Shown: piece after piece, positions 54,152-62,350 of the stretch
Position numbering within the stretch: position 1 is the first letter of the stretch
How the letters are laid out: each line of letters begins with the position of its first letter
NCBI GenBank assembly: GCA_019239895.1
Contig: JAFAZH010000052.1
Span: 186,001-250,000 of the forward strand
Length of the DNA stretch: 64,000 nucleotides
Origin: Abditibacteriaceae bacterium
Lineage (GTDB): Bacteria; Armatimonadota; Abditibacteriia; Abditibacteriales; Abditibacteriaceae
Reading direction: 5' to 3'
Program-made: the position numbers and the translations under genes
The notes under the pieces: model-generated
The model's input: only the letters and a program-made list of their open reading frames with translations
Database searches by the model: none
Told to the model about the DNA's origin: nothing

Positions 54152-55831
54152 ATGGATACTCCACAGGCGCAACAACCAGAGCTTAGCCATAATCCCAATA
54201 TTGCGCCGCCAGAGGGGATCACGCCGCGTGTGGTCTCCGGGGAAATCGGAGATTTCCTACGTTCTCATGAGCGCCGTCGCCGTCAACTGCCGCGTGCTGT
54301 TATCGTGGGGTTTCTCACCGGATTAGTCGCTGTCGCATTTCGCACCAGTCTGGATCGCGCCGATCAATTTCGCACCTGGCTCATTCATCTCTCCCACAAC
54401 TATGCTCCCTTAGGTATTCTTATTCCCATTATCTATGGCGCTGTGGGAGCTGGAGCGGGTGTCTGGCTGGTGCAGAAGGTCGCCCCGGCGGCTTCTGGGA
54501 GTGGTATCCCTCATCTTAAAGCCGTCTTGCATCGCTTAAAGGAGATGCGCTGGGCACGGATTCTACTCGTTAAGTTCTTCGGTGGCATATTGAGCATTGG
54601 CGGCGGCTTGGCGTTAGGCCGAGAAGGGCCAACCATTCAAATGGGTGGCTGCGTGGGGCAGATGGTGAGTCGCTGGCTGGGCAGTACGCCCCGCGAGCGC
54701 CAGACGCTTATCGCTGCGGGTGCGGGCGCGGGGTTAGCGGCGGCTTTCAATGCGCCACTGTCTGGGTTAGTTTTCGTGCTGGAAGAAGTGCAGCGCGATT
54801 TTACCCCCGCTGTCTTTACCGCCGCTTTCGTGGCGTCGGTCACTGCCGATTTGGTGGCCCGCTTGATCTTGGGCCAACTCCCAGTCTTTCATGTCGCGCC
54901 TTATCCCCCTCCGCCGCTGAGCACGATCCCTGTTTTCCTGGTGCTGGGCCTGCTGACAGGTTTGTTAGGCGTTGTCTTTAATCGCGCCTTGCTGGGTAGT
55001 TTACGGCTGTTCGAGCGCACGAGTGGTTGGCCTGCCGGTGCAGTGGGCGCATTAGTGGGAGCGTGTGTGGGCCTGATAGGTTGGTTTGTCCCAGACGCAT
55101 TGGGCGGCGGGCACCCTCTGGTTGAGCAGACGCTTTCCGGGCGAGTCGCACTGGGCATGATTCCGCTCTTTTTCCTACTACGTTTTGCCCTTTTCCTGTT
55201 CAGCTACGGCACCGGAGCGCCCGGTGGCATTTTCGCGCCGCTCTTAGTCCTAGGCGCGCAGGTGGGCCTCTTCGTGGGCCTTATTGCCCATCAATGGTGG
55301 CCCCAAGCGGTGCCAGAAGCGACTATGTTCGCTGTCGTCGGCATGGCAGCTTATTTTACCGCCATTGTCCGCGCTCCCCTGACCGGTATTGTGCTGATTC
55401 TCGAAATGACGGGCAGCCAATCGCTGATGTTGCCTCTCTTGGCGGCTTGCTTTACGGCTTATGGCATGGCCGATTTGTTAGGGGATCGGCCTATTTATGA
55501 AGCTCTCTTAGAACGGGATTTGTTGCGTGGTCAGGAAAACCCTGAATTAGAGGGTACCCTGTTGTTGGAATTGCCTGTCTTGGCCGGTGCGCCTTTTGCG
55601 GGCAAGAGCATCACGGAATTAGCCCTACCTCCCGGCTGCCTTATTATTACAGTGTGTCGGGGCGTCAAAACCGAAGTGCCCACTTCTAACACCCGTTTAC
55701 AAGTCGGCGACCGCATCACAGCGGTGATTTCCCCCAGTGCGGCCCATGCCACCGTTTTGCTGCGCGAGGGCACGGAACCAGGACATCATGCCACAAGTCA
55801 TGCAGTCACAGCGCCTTCAGTTACAGATTAA
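54152..55831 (+). CDS. ClC-family chloride channel or Cl-/H+ antiporter with TrkA-C-like domain
   Basis: A 559-residue ClC protein. The three filter motifs are present: GSGIPHLKAVL, GREGPTIQMGG (with the gating Glu) and GAPGGIFAPLLVLGA. The C-terminal 90 residues (ELPVLAGAPFAGKSITELALPPGCLIITVCRG, then LQVGDRITAVISP) form a TrkA-C/RCK-C regulatory domain, as in many bacterial ClC proteins. The true start is taken as the ATG at 54152; the open frame extends back to 54011 but through the palindrome. Whether it is channel or antiporter cannot be decided, since the proton Glu is not obvious. Confidence 0.92.
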   Translation: MDTPQAQQPELSHNPNIAPPEGITPRVVSGEIGDFLRSHERRRRQLPRAVIVGFLTGLVAVAFRTSLDRADQFRTWLIHLSHNYAPLGILIPIIYGAVGAGAGVWLVQKVAPAASGSGIPHLKAVLHRLKEMRWARILLVKFFGGILSIGGGLALGREGPTIQMGGCVGQMVSRWLGSTPRERQTLIAAGAGAGLAAAFNAPLSGLVFVLEEVQRDFTPAVFTAAFVASVTADLVARLILGQLPVFHVAPYPPPPLSTIPVFLVLGLLTGLLGVVFNRALLGSLRLFERTSGWPAGAVGALVGACVGLIGWFVPDALGGGHPLVEQTLSGRVALGMIPLFFLLRFALFLFSYGTGAPGGIFAPLLVLGAQVGLFVGLIAHQWWPQAVPEATMFAVVGMAAYFTAIVRAPLTGIVLILEMTGSQSLMLPLLAACFTAYGMADLLGDRPIYEALLERDLLRGQENPELEGTLLLELPVLAGAPFAGKSITELALPPGCLIITVCRGVKTEVPTSNTRLQVGDRITAVISPSAAHATVLLREGTEPGHHATSHAVTAPSVTD

Positions 55832-55980
55832 ACAGCCTCTATCGCACCAACTTCGTAGTCAATCCAAGAAAGCAGAACACAAATGGGCTTCCATCGTCTA
55901 TGCTTATAAAGGTGGTTATTTGCTTGCAGCTTATACAGTCAGGAAGCGCAAGTAGCCAGTTTATTTATCGCAGGCACTTT

Positions 55981-56634
55981 ATGAAACATTTTTCCAGGTT
56001 TATGACGCTGGCCGTGTTAAGCGTGCTTTTTGTCACGACTACCATTTCGGCACAGGCGGCGATTGGCAAAGCGACAGCCGCCTTCGACAATGAGCGGCCC
56101 GACCGGGGCGAAACGGCCTGGGGCCGTCTGGTCGCAGATGCGGTACGCAACACGGCGCATTCTGACATCGCTCTCGTGAACGCTGGCACTTTGAAGCGCG
56201 GCACGCTGAAAGCGGGGAAGATTGAGGCTACCGATATAGACGCCTTGCTCTCCTTTGGCGATGACGCAGTGGTGACTTTGAACATTACGGGAGCGCAAGT
56301 GAGAGCGGCTTTAAATCGAGCGGCCCAAGCCTACCCGACTGGTTCCACAGCCTATCTGCATGGTTCCGGTTTCGTCGCGCACTTCAACCCGCAAGGCCCG
56401 AACAACCAACGTGTGACACAAATTCAGGTGCAAGGGCGTGATCTTGCCGATACAGCCACGGTGAGCGTTGCTATGCCAGTGAGCCTGGCACAAGGCGCGG
56501 ATGGCTATTTTCGGGTCTGGAAGGATCAAGGCTCCCAGCGTTCGGGGGCCACCGTGCGGAGTGCTATCACCGATTTCATCCAGGCGCGTGGGGACATCTC
56601 GCCTGACAACAATCCACGCTTTGGCCCTCAATAA
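55981..56634 (+). CDS. Secreted stand-alone 5'-nucleotidase C-terminal domain
   Basis: A 217-residue exported protein. MKHFSRFMTLAVLSVLFVTTTISAQAA is a signal peptide (cleavage about residue 27). The mature part matches the substrate-binding C-terminal domain of UshA/CpdB-type 5'-nucleotidases: GRLVADAVRNTAHSDIALVNAGTLKRG, then ITGAQVRAALNRA and VAMPVSLAQGADGYF. The N-terminal metallophosphatase half (about 300 residues with the metal sites) is absent and nothing upstream encodes it, so catalysis is unlikely unless a separate subunit exists. The ATG at 55981 places the signal peptide at the start. The domain call is good; the function is open. Confidence 0.82.
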   Translation: MKHFSRFMTLAVLSVLFVTTTISAQAAIGKATAAFDNERPDRGETAWGRLVADAVRNTAHSDIALVNAGTLKRGTLKAGKIEATDIDALLSFGDDAVVTLNITGAQVRAALNRAAQAYPTGSTAYLHGSGFVAHFNPQGPNNQRVTQIQVQGRDLADTATVSVAMPVSLAQGADGYFRVWKDQGSQRSGATVRSAITDFIQARGDISPDNNPRFGPQ

Positions 56635-56646
56635 ACCTGTGGTCAA

Positions 56647-56787
56647 CCGGGGCTATAAAAGCCCCGGCAGGAAGGCGGACAAGCCGCCAAGCGTCCGTTG
56701 GACGCCACAAGGATCAAGCTTGAATGAGAGTACCGTCCGTGAGGACGGTCGGCTTTAGCCTCCCTGCCGGGGCTTTTATAGCCCCGG
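56647..56787. repeat. Multi-hairpin palindrome, family D copy 2
   Basis: Perfect 25-base arms at 56647-56671 and 56763-56787 (CCGGGGCTATAAAAGCCCCG... and complement) enclose about 91 bases with hairpins GGCGG-ACAA-GCCGCC type, GCGTCC...GGACGC and ACCGTCC-GTGA-GGACGGT. The interior aligns with 51500-51630, but the stems carry different, still paired, bases. It starts 12 bases after the stop codon. Confidence 0.85.
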
Positions 56788-56911
56788 CACTGAGCGGTTA
56801 GCCTCTACAATTTGACGTGGCGGCGAATTTTCGCCACAATTTGATGCGGTTCCTATTTCTTGCGAAATGGGGCCGCGTTTTTGTTTTATCTTAAAAAGGT
56901 TGTGACGCTCG

Positions 56912-59311
56912 TTGAGTATTTTTTTCGGTGCCCCACGCTTTCGGCTCGGCTGGATTCTGATTACCATCGCCGCCTTAGCGTCTTTTTGTTCGGTGCTATT
57001 TCGCTGGAGTTATGAAAACTCCTATTCCAATTGCCAGATAACCCTTGATTATGACGATACGCGTGCCCTGGCCGACGCTTATCAGATACCCCACAAAAAG
57101 CTGCTGCAAGAATTCAAAGACCGAGGCGTCACCAGCATCGGGCTGTATGAGCAAAACTTGTCCACTTTACGCGATAACGCCCGCATTTCTATCTGGCCGC
57201 GAGAAGAAGCCGAGCAGCTTTATCCAGGCACACGCTGGACAAATTATGGCTCAGCTTACCGTTATTTGATTACAGCCACACCCGACAACCAGGGATTGCT
57301 GAATCAGGTATTGGCTCATCTGAAGGTGCAATCACAGCCCAGTTTGCCGCCTAAAGTCGTGCAAACGATCTCAGCACAGGGCGGCAGCCATCACCCCACA
57401 GCCCAATTCGGTATTCTTATTCCGGCTTCGCGCCAGCTTTTTAGCGATGCGCAAATGGGCTTTGATCCGGCCCAGGTTAAAGCGGTAAAAGACCTCGGTT
57501 TGCAAGTCACGGCCCGCCTGTCCAACCCTTTGAACCTCAATCTTGACCGCTTGCGCGCCCTATTGGATGAGGCTCAGGCCACGGGAGCGCATGTGGTCAT
57601 CTTCTCGGAAGATGAAGTGTTGGGCTATCAATCTATGATTAAGATTGTGGCCCGTGAGATGCGCAACCGCGAACTGCTGTTTGGCAACATTGAGTTCAGC
57701 AAACAGCGCGGCTGGGACGACTTCTCACGCGAAACCGAAGGGATGCTGGTGCGCGTACATAGCGTAGGTGGCGATGAAGTCGCCAAGGCCAAAATAGAAA
57801 TGTTGATTGACCGCTATGCCCGTGCGGTCAAAGAACGCAACATTCGCGTCGCCTATATTCGCCTCATTCGTCAGGCCAAGGGCGATTACGCGGTCGAGCC
57901 AACTGCCGCTAATCAAACGCCGGGCGCTACAGCGACTGCACCAGGAACGGCCAACGTCCCCACCAGCACCGCCAATCAATGGCAAATCACTACCAAGCAA
58001 ACGCCCCTGGAACAAAATCTGGATTTTATTAGCGAAATCAGCCGTGAGCTACGCAGTCAGCCAATATCCCGCGCACCCTGGTTACGGCCAGGTTTAGTCA
58101 TGAGCGGTGCGCGGGGCTTCCACGACTATCCGGTGAGCCTGTTAGAGCCAAAGGTGGGAAGTGAGCGCAAAGCCAAAATAGTCCGTTCGCTTTTCCTGTT
58201 TTTGGCTGGACTGGGCGCAGTGGGTGGCACGTTACTACTGCTTAACCTGTTCTTTGACCTGAGTAATCAGGCCCAAATAGGCTGGGCCGCTGTGGGCATT
58301 CTCCTGGTAGCCGGATTAGCCCTATCGCCAGGCATGGGTGCGAAGTTGATGGCATTGCAAGTCGGTTGTCTCTTCTCCTTTATTGGCATGATGTGGGGCG
58401 GCCTGCCCACACTGTGGGATGATCGCGGGGCTGCTGTGGTGGGACTTGATGGCAAAGCAGCAAAGAATGTCGAGACCATCTCGGTAGGCAATGCCATTGG
58501 GCGTGGCTGTATGATTCTGCTTAAAACCACGCTGCTGACCATGATCGGGCCGCTACTGATAATTGCTTTACTTAACTATTGGAAGTTCTTCAGTGGTGCT
58601 GATAAATTCCTGCTTCCCAAGGCGACCCAGCTTTTGCCGTTGCTCTTAGTCGGTATGGCCTTCGCGGGTGAAGTTTTCCCACATCGCGTTGTGGTAGAAG
58701 GTGCTTATCCCGCCCGTAAGCGTGCCCTGGCGCGACTTAATAATGTGCTCAGTCATCCCTTCACGGCTCGCATCGCCTTGATAGCACTAGCCCTTTTTGT
58801 CCTCGGCAGTCTGTGGATTGCACGCACTGGTAATGATAGCGGCATGGAGATTTCACCAATTGAATTAAAGTTCCGTGCCCTCTTGGAACGAGTCTTCGTT
58901 ACGCGCCCACGCACGAAAGAAATCTTCATGGGCCACCCCGCCATTATGTTCGCGGTGTGGTATGCTTTGCGCCGCCAGCGACTTTTGGCTCTGGCAGCGG
59001 TGATTCTCACCACCATTGGCCAGGCGGACGTGCTGAACACGTTCTGCCATATTCACACTCCCATTTTCTATTCGCTCTTGCGAACTATTCACGGGGTATG
59101 GCTTGGTGCATTGGTCGGAGCCGTCGCCTTGTGCATATATGCGCCCCTGGAAAGCTGGTGGCTCAATCGCAGCTCTGCGCGGGATAGCGGTTCTACCAAT
59201 GGCACCAGCAACGGACTGACCACAGCGGTCATCCCCGATGGTTCTACGAACGGCAAAGTCTATCTTCAAGAAGCCGATGTCACACCAGTTAAACCGTTCT
59301 CTAAGTCTTGA
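56912..59311 (+). CDS. DUF5693-type multi-pass membrane protein
   Basis: A 799-residue membrane protein. One helix near 13-32 is followed by a large extracytoplasmic domain (about 40-420) with SYENSYSNCQITLDYDDTRAL at its start, VTSIGLYEQNLSTLRD, ARLSNPLNLN and VIFSEDEVLGYQ; this resembles the DUF5693 family, with barrel-like segments. A Thr/Pro/Ala linker is near 345-365 (ATATAPGTANVPTS). From about 425 to 770 come nine or so helices. DUF5693 genes are often beside csaB, and csaB is the second gene downstream here. It starts with TTG at 56912. The biochemical role is unknown; involvement in wall-polymer or S-layer assembly is inferred. Confidence 0.78.
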   Translation: MSIFFGAPRFRLGWILITIAALASFCSVLFRWSYENSYSNCQITLDYDDTRALADAYQIPHKKLLQEFKDRGVTSIGLYEQNLSTLRDNARISIWPREEAEQLYPGTRWTNYGSAYRYLITATPDNQGLLNQVLAHLKVQSQPSLPPKVVQTISAQGGSHHPTAQFGILIPASRQLFSDAQMGFDPAQVKAVKDLGLQVTARLSNPLNLNLDRLRALLDEAQATGAHVVIFSEDEVLGYQSMIKIVAREMRNRELLFGNIEFSKQRGWDDFSRETEGMLVRVHSVGGDEVAKAKIEMLIDRYARAVKERNIRVAYIRLIRQAKGDYAVEPTAANQTPGATATAPGTANVPTSTANQWQITTKQTPLEQNLDFISEISRELRSQPISRAPWLRPGLVMSGARGFHDYPVSLLEPKVGSERKAKIVRSLFLFLAGLGAVGGTLLLLNLFFDLSNQAQIGWAAVGILLVAGLALSPGMGAKLMALQVGCLFSFIGMMWGGLPTLWDDRGAAVVGLDGKAAKNVETISVGNAIGRGCMILLKTTLLTMIGPLLIIALLNYWKFFSGADKFLLPKATQLLPLLLVGMAFAGEVFPHRVVVEGAYPARKRALARLNNVLSHPFTARIALIALALFVLGSLWIARTGNDSGMEISPIELKFRALLERVFVTRPRTKEIFMGHPAIMFAVWYALRRQRLLALAAVILTTIGQADVLNTFCHIHTPIFYSLLRTIHGVWLGALVGAVALCIYAPLESWWLNRSSARDSGSTNGTSNGLTTAVIPDGSTNGKVYLQEADVTPVKPFSKS

Positions 59312-59334
59312 TGGTCATAGACTTTTTACCTTAA

Positions 59335-60351
59335 ATGGCTACTTCTGCCCTACCCCGCATTCAAACCACCGTTGTCGGCAGCTATCCTGTTCCCGATTGG
59401 CTGGCGGCTTTGCCCAGTGAACAGGCACTCATTGATGCCACCAGTGTGGTGTTTAAGATTCAAGAGTTAGCGGGTATTGACTTGGTTGCGGATGGAGAAA
59501 TGTACCGCTTTGACATCAATCACCCCGATACCAACGGCATGATTGACTACTTTGTGCGCCCCCTGGGTGGCGTGCGTTCGGCTATTGGCCGCGCCGATGG
59601 TGAGGCATTCTCGCAACTGGCAGGTATGGGCTTTCGCAGCAAACCCGCAGGTGTGGTTGAAGACGCTATTAATGAGGGGACGCTGGATTTGGTGCGCGAT
59701 TACGAACGGGCGCGTAAGCTGACCCACTCGCGCATGAAGTTCACTCTCACTGGCCCCCACATGTTATCCAAAACGTTGTTGGACTATCACTACGGACAAC
59801 CAGAGGCACTCTGCCATGCGATTGCGAAAGTCTTGGCCACGCAAGTGCGACACATTGATGCCGATGTGGTGCAAATAGATGAAGCCAATATTCCTGGCCA
59901 CCCGGAAGACACCATCTGGGCTGCCGAGGCTATAAATATCGTTTTAGATGCCATACCACACGAAAAAGGGGTGCATCTCTGCTTCGGCAACTATGGCGGC
60001 CAAACTATTCAAAAAGGCACCTGGGATAAGCTGCTCGATTTTATGAACCGGCTGCACGCCGACCATCTGGTGTTGGAAACCACACGCCGCAGCTCTAAGG
60101 AAATCGCATCATTAAAAAATGTTGATCCACGAATTGGCATTGGCTTAGGTGTTATTGACATCAAGACAACCGTTGTCGAAACTGCGGATGAAGTGGCGCG
60201 ACGCATTGAACAGGCCGAGAAGATGTTAGGCGATAACCGCGTGCGGTATGTGCATCCTGATTGCGGCTTCTGGATGCTCAAGCGCAGCGTGGCCGACCGC
60301 AAAATGGAAGCTATCGTACAGGGGCGTAATCGCTATCTGGGGCTGGCATAA
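59335..60351 (+). CDS. Second MetE C-domain-like zinc protein
   Basis: A 338-residue paralogue of the gene at 35424, with the same opening (QTTVVGSYPVPDWLAAL), the VADGEMYRFD substrate loop, GVHLCFGNYGGQ (zinc His and Cys) and HPDCGFWML (second Cys). It is again only the C-terminal barrel. It stands between the DUF5693-like gene (23 bases) and csaB (5 bases), so it is probably co-transcribed with both, a surprising place for a methyltransferase-like enzyme. The ATG at 59335 lacks a clear ribosome site. The substrate is unknown. Confidence 0.85.
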   Translation: MATSALPRIQTTVVGSYPVPDWLAALPSEQALIDATSVVFKIQELAGIDLVADGEMYRFDINHPDTNGMIDYFVRPLGGVRSAIGRADGEAFSQLAGMGFRSKPAGVVEDAINEGTLDLVRDYERARKLTHSRMKFTLTGPHMLSKTLLDYHYGQPEALCHAIAKVLATQVRHIDADVVQIDEANIPGHPEDTIWAAEAINIVLDAIPHEKGVHLCFGNYGGQTIQKGTWDKLLDFMNRLHADHLVLETTRRSSKEIASLKNVDPRIGIGLGVIDIKTTVVETADEVARRIEQAEKMLGDNRVRYVHPDCGFWMLKRSVADRKMEAIVQGRNRYLGLA

Positions 60352-60356
60352 AGTCT

Positions 60357-61442
60357 GTGAATTTTCTGCTCTCAGGCTATTATGGCTATGCCAACGCCGG
60401 TGACGAAGCGGTCTTAGCGGCAATTCTGGAAGCCCTAGCATCGCGTGTGCCCGCCCACACCCAATTTGTTGTAACCTCTGGCAACCCTGAACGCACTGTC
60501 TCGCTGCACAACAGTCCTCAACATCGCGTCGCGGCTATTCCCCGCCAGCATCCCCAGGCGTTATTGCAAGCCATGCGCGCTTGTGATGTTTTTATCAGTG
60601 GGGGTGGTAGCCTGCTGCAAGATGTCACCAGTCTGCGTAACGTGGTGTACTACACTTCGCTGATGCGCCTGGCACGGCTCTCCCGCAAGCCGTTGATGAT
60701 TTATGCCCAAGGCGTAGGGCCGCTAAAAAAGAGCCTGTCGCAAAAACTGGCACGGGCGGCGATTCAGGGAGCGCGCATTGTCACAGTGCGTGATCCAGAC
60801 TCAAAAGCTCTCCTAGAACGAATCGGTGTGCGGCGGGCTATCGAAGTTACTGCCGACCCCGTGTGGGCGTTGGAGTGCGGAGTGCGGAGTGCGGAGTGCG
60901 GAGCTAAAGATAAATCGGTAGGTATTTGGTGTGCTGCCTTGCGTTCGTGGCTGCATGTTGAGAATGCAAGTGAACAGGCGGCCTCAATGTTCAAGGCGGT
61001 ATTTGGCGCAGCGCGTGCAGCAGGAGCTAAGGTAGAGTTCTTGCCGATGCAGCCGCCCAGTGATGGCCCGTTGACGGAAGAGAATTTCAAGCTGTATGCG
61101 GATGCTCAGGATTCTATTCTCGATACAGTGAACCTGCATCCCCGCGACATCATGGCTCAAACCGGACAGGCGAACTTAATGCTGGGAATGCGGTTGCACG
61201 CGCTCATCTTCGCGGCGGCGCAGGGGGTGCCATGCGTAGCGGTCAATTATGATCCGAAAGTGGAAGCTCTGGCTCAACTGATCGGCGCTCCCCTATTGCA
61301 AAGTGAAGACTTTAGGTCTGATCACGCGGTGAGAAAAGTAGCAGATGCAGTCCAGGCAGCGCGTCCACCGGATGCCGCTTTGATAACAGAATTAAAAGCT
61401 AAGGCACTGCGCAATGCGGATTTGGCAGTGAGTTTGATGTAG
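60357..61442 (+). CDS. csaB: Polysaccharide pyruvyl transferase CsaB
   Basis: A 361-residue enzyme of the CsaB/polysaccharide pyruvyl transferase family, which adds a ketal pyruvate to wall polysaccharide so that SLH-domain proteins can bind. LLSGYYGYANAGDEAVLAAI is the hallmark N-terminus, FISGGGSLLQDVTS and MIYAQGVGPLKK follow, and GQANLMLGMRLHALIFAAAQGVPCVAVNYDPKVEAL is the C-terminal donor motif with the catalytic-type His. A GTG at 60357 starts it. A four-fold GGAGTGC repeat in the middle (60872-60899) encodes WALECGVRSAECGAKD, which the family lacks. Its role implies an SLH-type surface layer, though no SLH protein is in the window. Confidence 0.9.
   Translation: MNFLLSGYYGYANAGDEAVLAAILEALASRVPAHTQFVVTSGNPERTVSLHNSPQHRVAAIPRQHPQALLQAMRACDVFISGGGSLLQDVTSLRNVVYYTSLMRLARLSRKPLMIYAQGVGPLKKSLSQKLARAAIQGARIVTVRDPDSKALLERIGVRRAIEVTADPVWALECGVRSAECGAKDKSVGIWCAALRSWLHVENASEQAASMFKAVFGAARAAGAKVEFLPMQPPSDGPLTEENFKLYADAQDSILDTVNLHPRDIMAQTGQANLMLGMRLHALIFAAAQGVPCVAVNYDPKVEALAQLIGAPLLQSEDFRSDHAVRKVADAVQAARPPDAALITELKAKALRNADLAVSLM
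60872..60906 (+). repeat. GGAGTGC tandem repeat inside csaB
   Basis: Four exact copies of GGAGTGC (60872-60899) are followed by a fifth degenerate one (GGAGCTA). The 7-base unit shifts frame with every copy, yet the gene stays open and continues in frame afterwards. Confidence 0.85.
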
Positions 61443-61472
61443 AGGTAATTGTCAAGTTACCCAATGATTTTA

Positions 61473-61586
61473 AGTCAGTGTCATTCTGAGCGCAGCGAAG
61501 AATCTTGTGCCGGTGTCCTGAGAGTAGAACTTCAACTCTATACTCCGCACAGTAGATGCTTCGCTGCGCTCAGAATGACACTGACT
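61473..61586. repeat. GTCATTCTGAGCGCAGCGAAG inverted repeat
   Basis: Perfect 28-base arms at 61473-61500 and 61559-61586 contain GTCATTCTGAGCGCAGCGAA and its complement and enclose 58 bases. It starts 30 bases after the csaB stop. This arm sequence is one I know as common in intergenic repeats of unrelated bacterial phyla. No T-run. Confidence 0.85.
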
Positions 61587-61653
61587 CTTAGGCTCCACAT
61601 GAATGCAGGGTAAATAACGACGGATTATTGTTTGACAATTCTGATAAAATAGA

Positions 61654-62292
61654 ATGGCTCATATTTATTTAATACGGCATGGGGAAGTCGAAGGAAACAG
61701 TGGCCTGCGCCGCACCTTTGTGGGTTGGGGCGATAAGCCGCTGACAGCACGCGGCGAAGCCCAGGCGCAGGCGGTCGCGGAGCGATTGCAAAACAAGAAT
61801 TTGCAGGCAGTTTATGCTTCGGATTTGCAACGGTCTTGTCGCACGGCGGAATATATTGCCCGGCCACACGGCGTCACCGTGCAGTGCGATGCCGCCCTGC
61901 GCGAGATTAATTTTGGTGCGTGGGAAGGCTTGAGCGAAGCTGAGATTTTGGCCGACTGGCAGAAAGAGTGGCAGCGTCGGCAGTCTGACCCGGTGCAGGT
62001 GGGAGCGCCCGACGGTGAAAGTCTCAATGATTTATGGGCCAGATGGCAACCGACGTGGCAGAGAATCGTCCACGAACATCAGGGCCAAACGGTGGCTATT
62101 GTCAGTCATAATTCGGCGTTGCGCGTGCTACTATGCCATCTGCTGGATGCGCCCTTTAGCAGCTATCGTCGTATCAATATGAGTAACTGTGGCCTAACGC
62201 GGGTTGAGATTAAAGCTGAAGCTGCGGCTGGGACACAGCCACCTATCATGGTTCATTATATTAATGAAACAGGTCATCTCAAGGATATTTAG
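61654..62292 (+). CDS. Histidine phosphatase family protein (phosphoglycerate-mutase-like)
   Basis: A 212-residue soluble phosphatase. YLIRHGEVEGN has the phospho-accepting His in RHGE, LQAVYASDLQRSCRTAEYIA supplies the SDLxRxxxTA arginine, REINFGAWEGLSEAE the family's EIxFGxWEG motif, and VSHNSALRVLLCHLL the second His. The sequence fits CobC/alpha-ribazole phosphatase, broad-range phosphatase PhoE or phosphoserine phosphatase PspA; no cobalamin genes are nearby, so none is chosen. The ATG at 61654 lacks a ribosome site. It is 58 bases before the foldase gene. Confidence 0.9.
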   Translation: MAHIYLIRHGEVEGNSGLRRTFVGWGDKPLTARGEAQAQAVAERLQNKNLQAVYASDLQRSCRTAEYIARPHGVTVQCDAALREINFGAWEGLSEAEILADWQKEWQRRQSDPVQVGAPDGESLNDLWARWQPTWQRIVHEHQGQTVAIVSHNSALRVLLCHLLDAPFSSYRRINMSNCGLTRVEIKAEAAAGTQPPIMVHYINETGHLKDI

Positions 62293-62350
62293 GTGGAGTG
62301 CGAATTCGTACTCCGCTTGCCTAACGGAAGGATATTGAAGAGGAATTACT

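Noticed and set aside
60872-60906. CRISPR array
   Set aside because: The units are 7 bases with no spacers. No array of 25-40 base repeats with unique spacers occurs anywhere in the window.
61632-61650. TTGACA followed by TAAAAT before the histidine phosphatase gene
   Set aside because: The two boxes are only 7 bases apart, and the second lies four bases before the start codon, so they cannot form one promoter.
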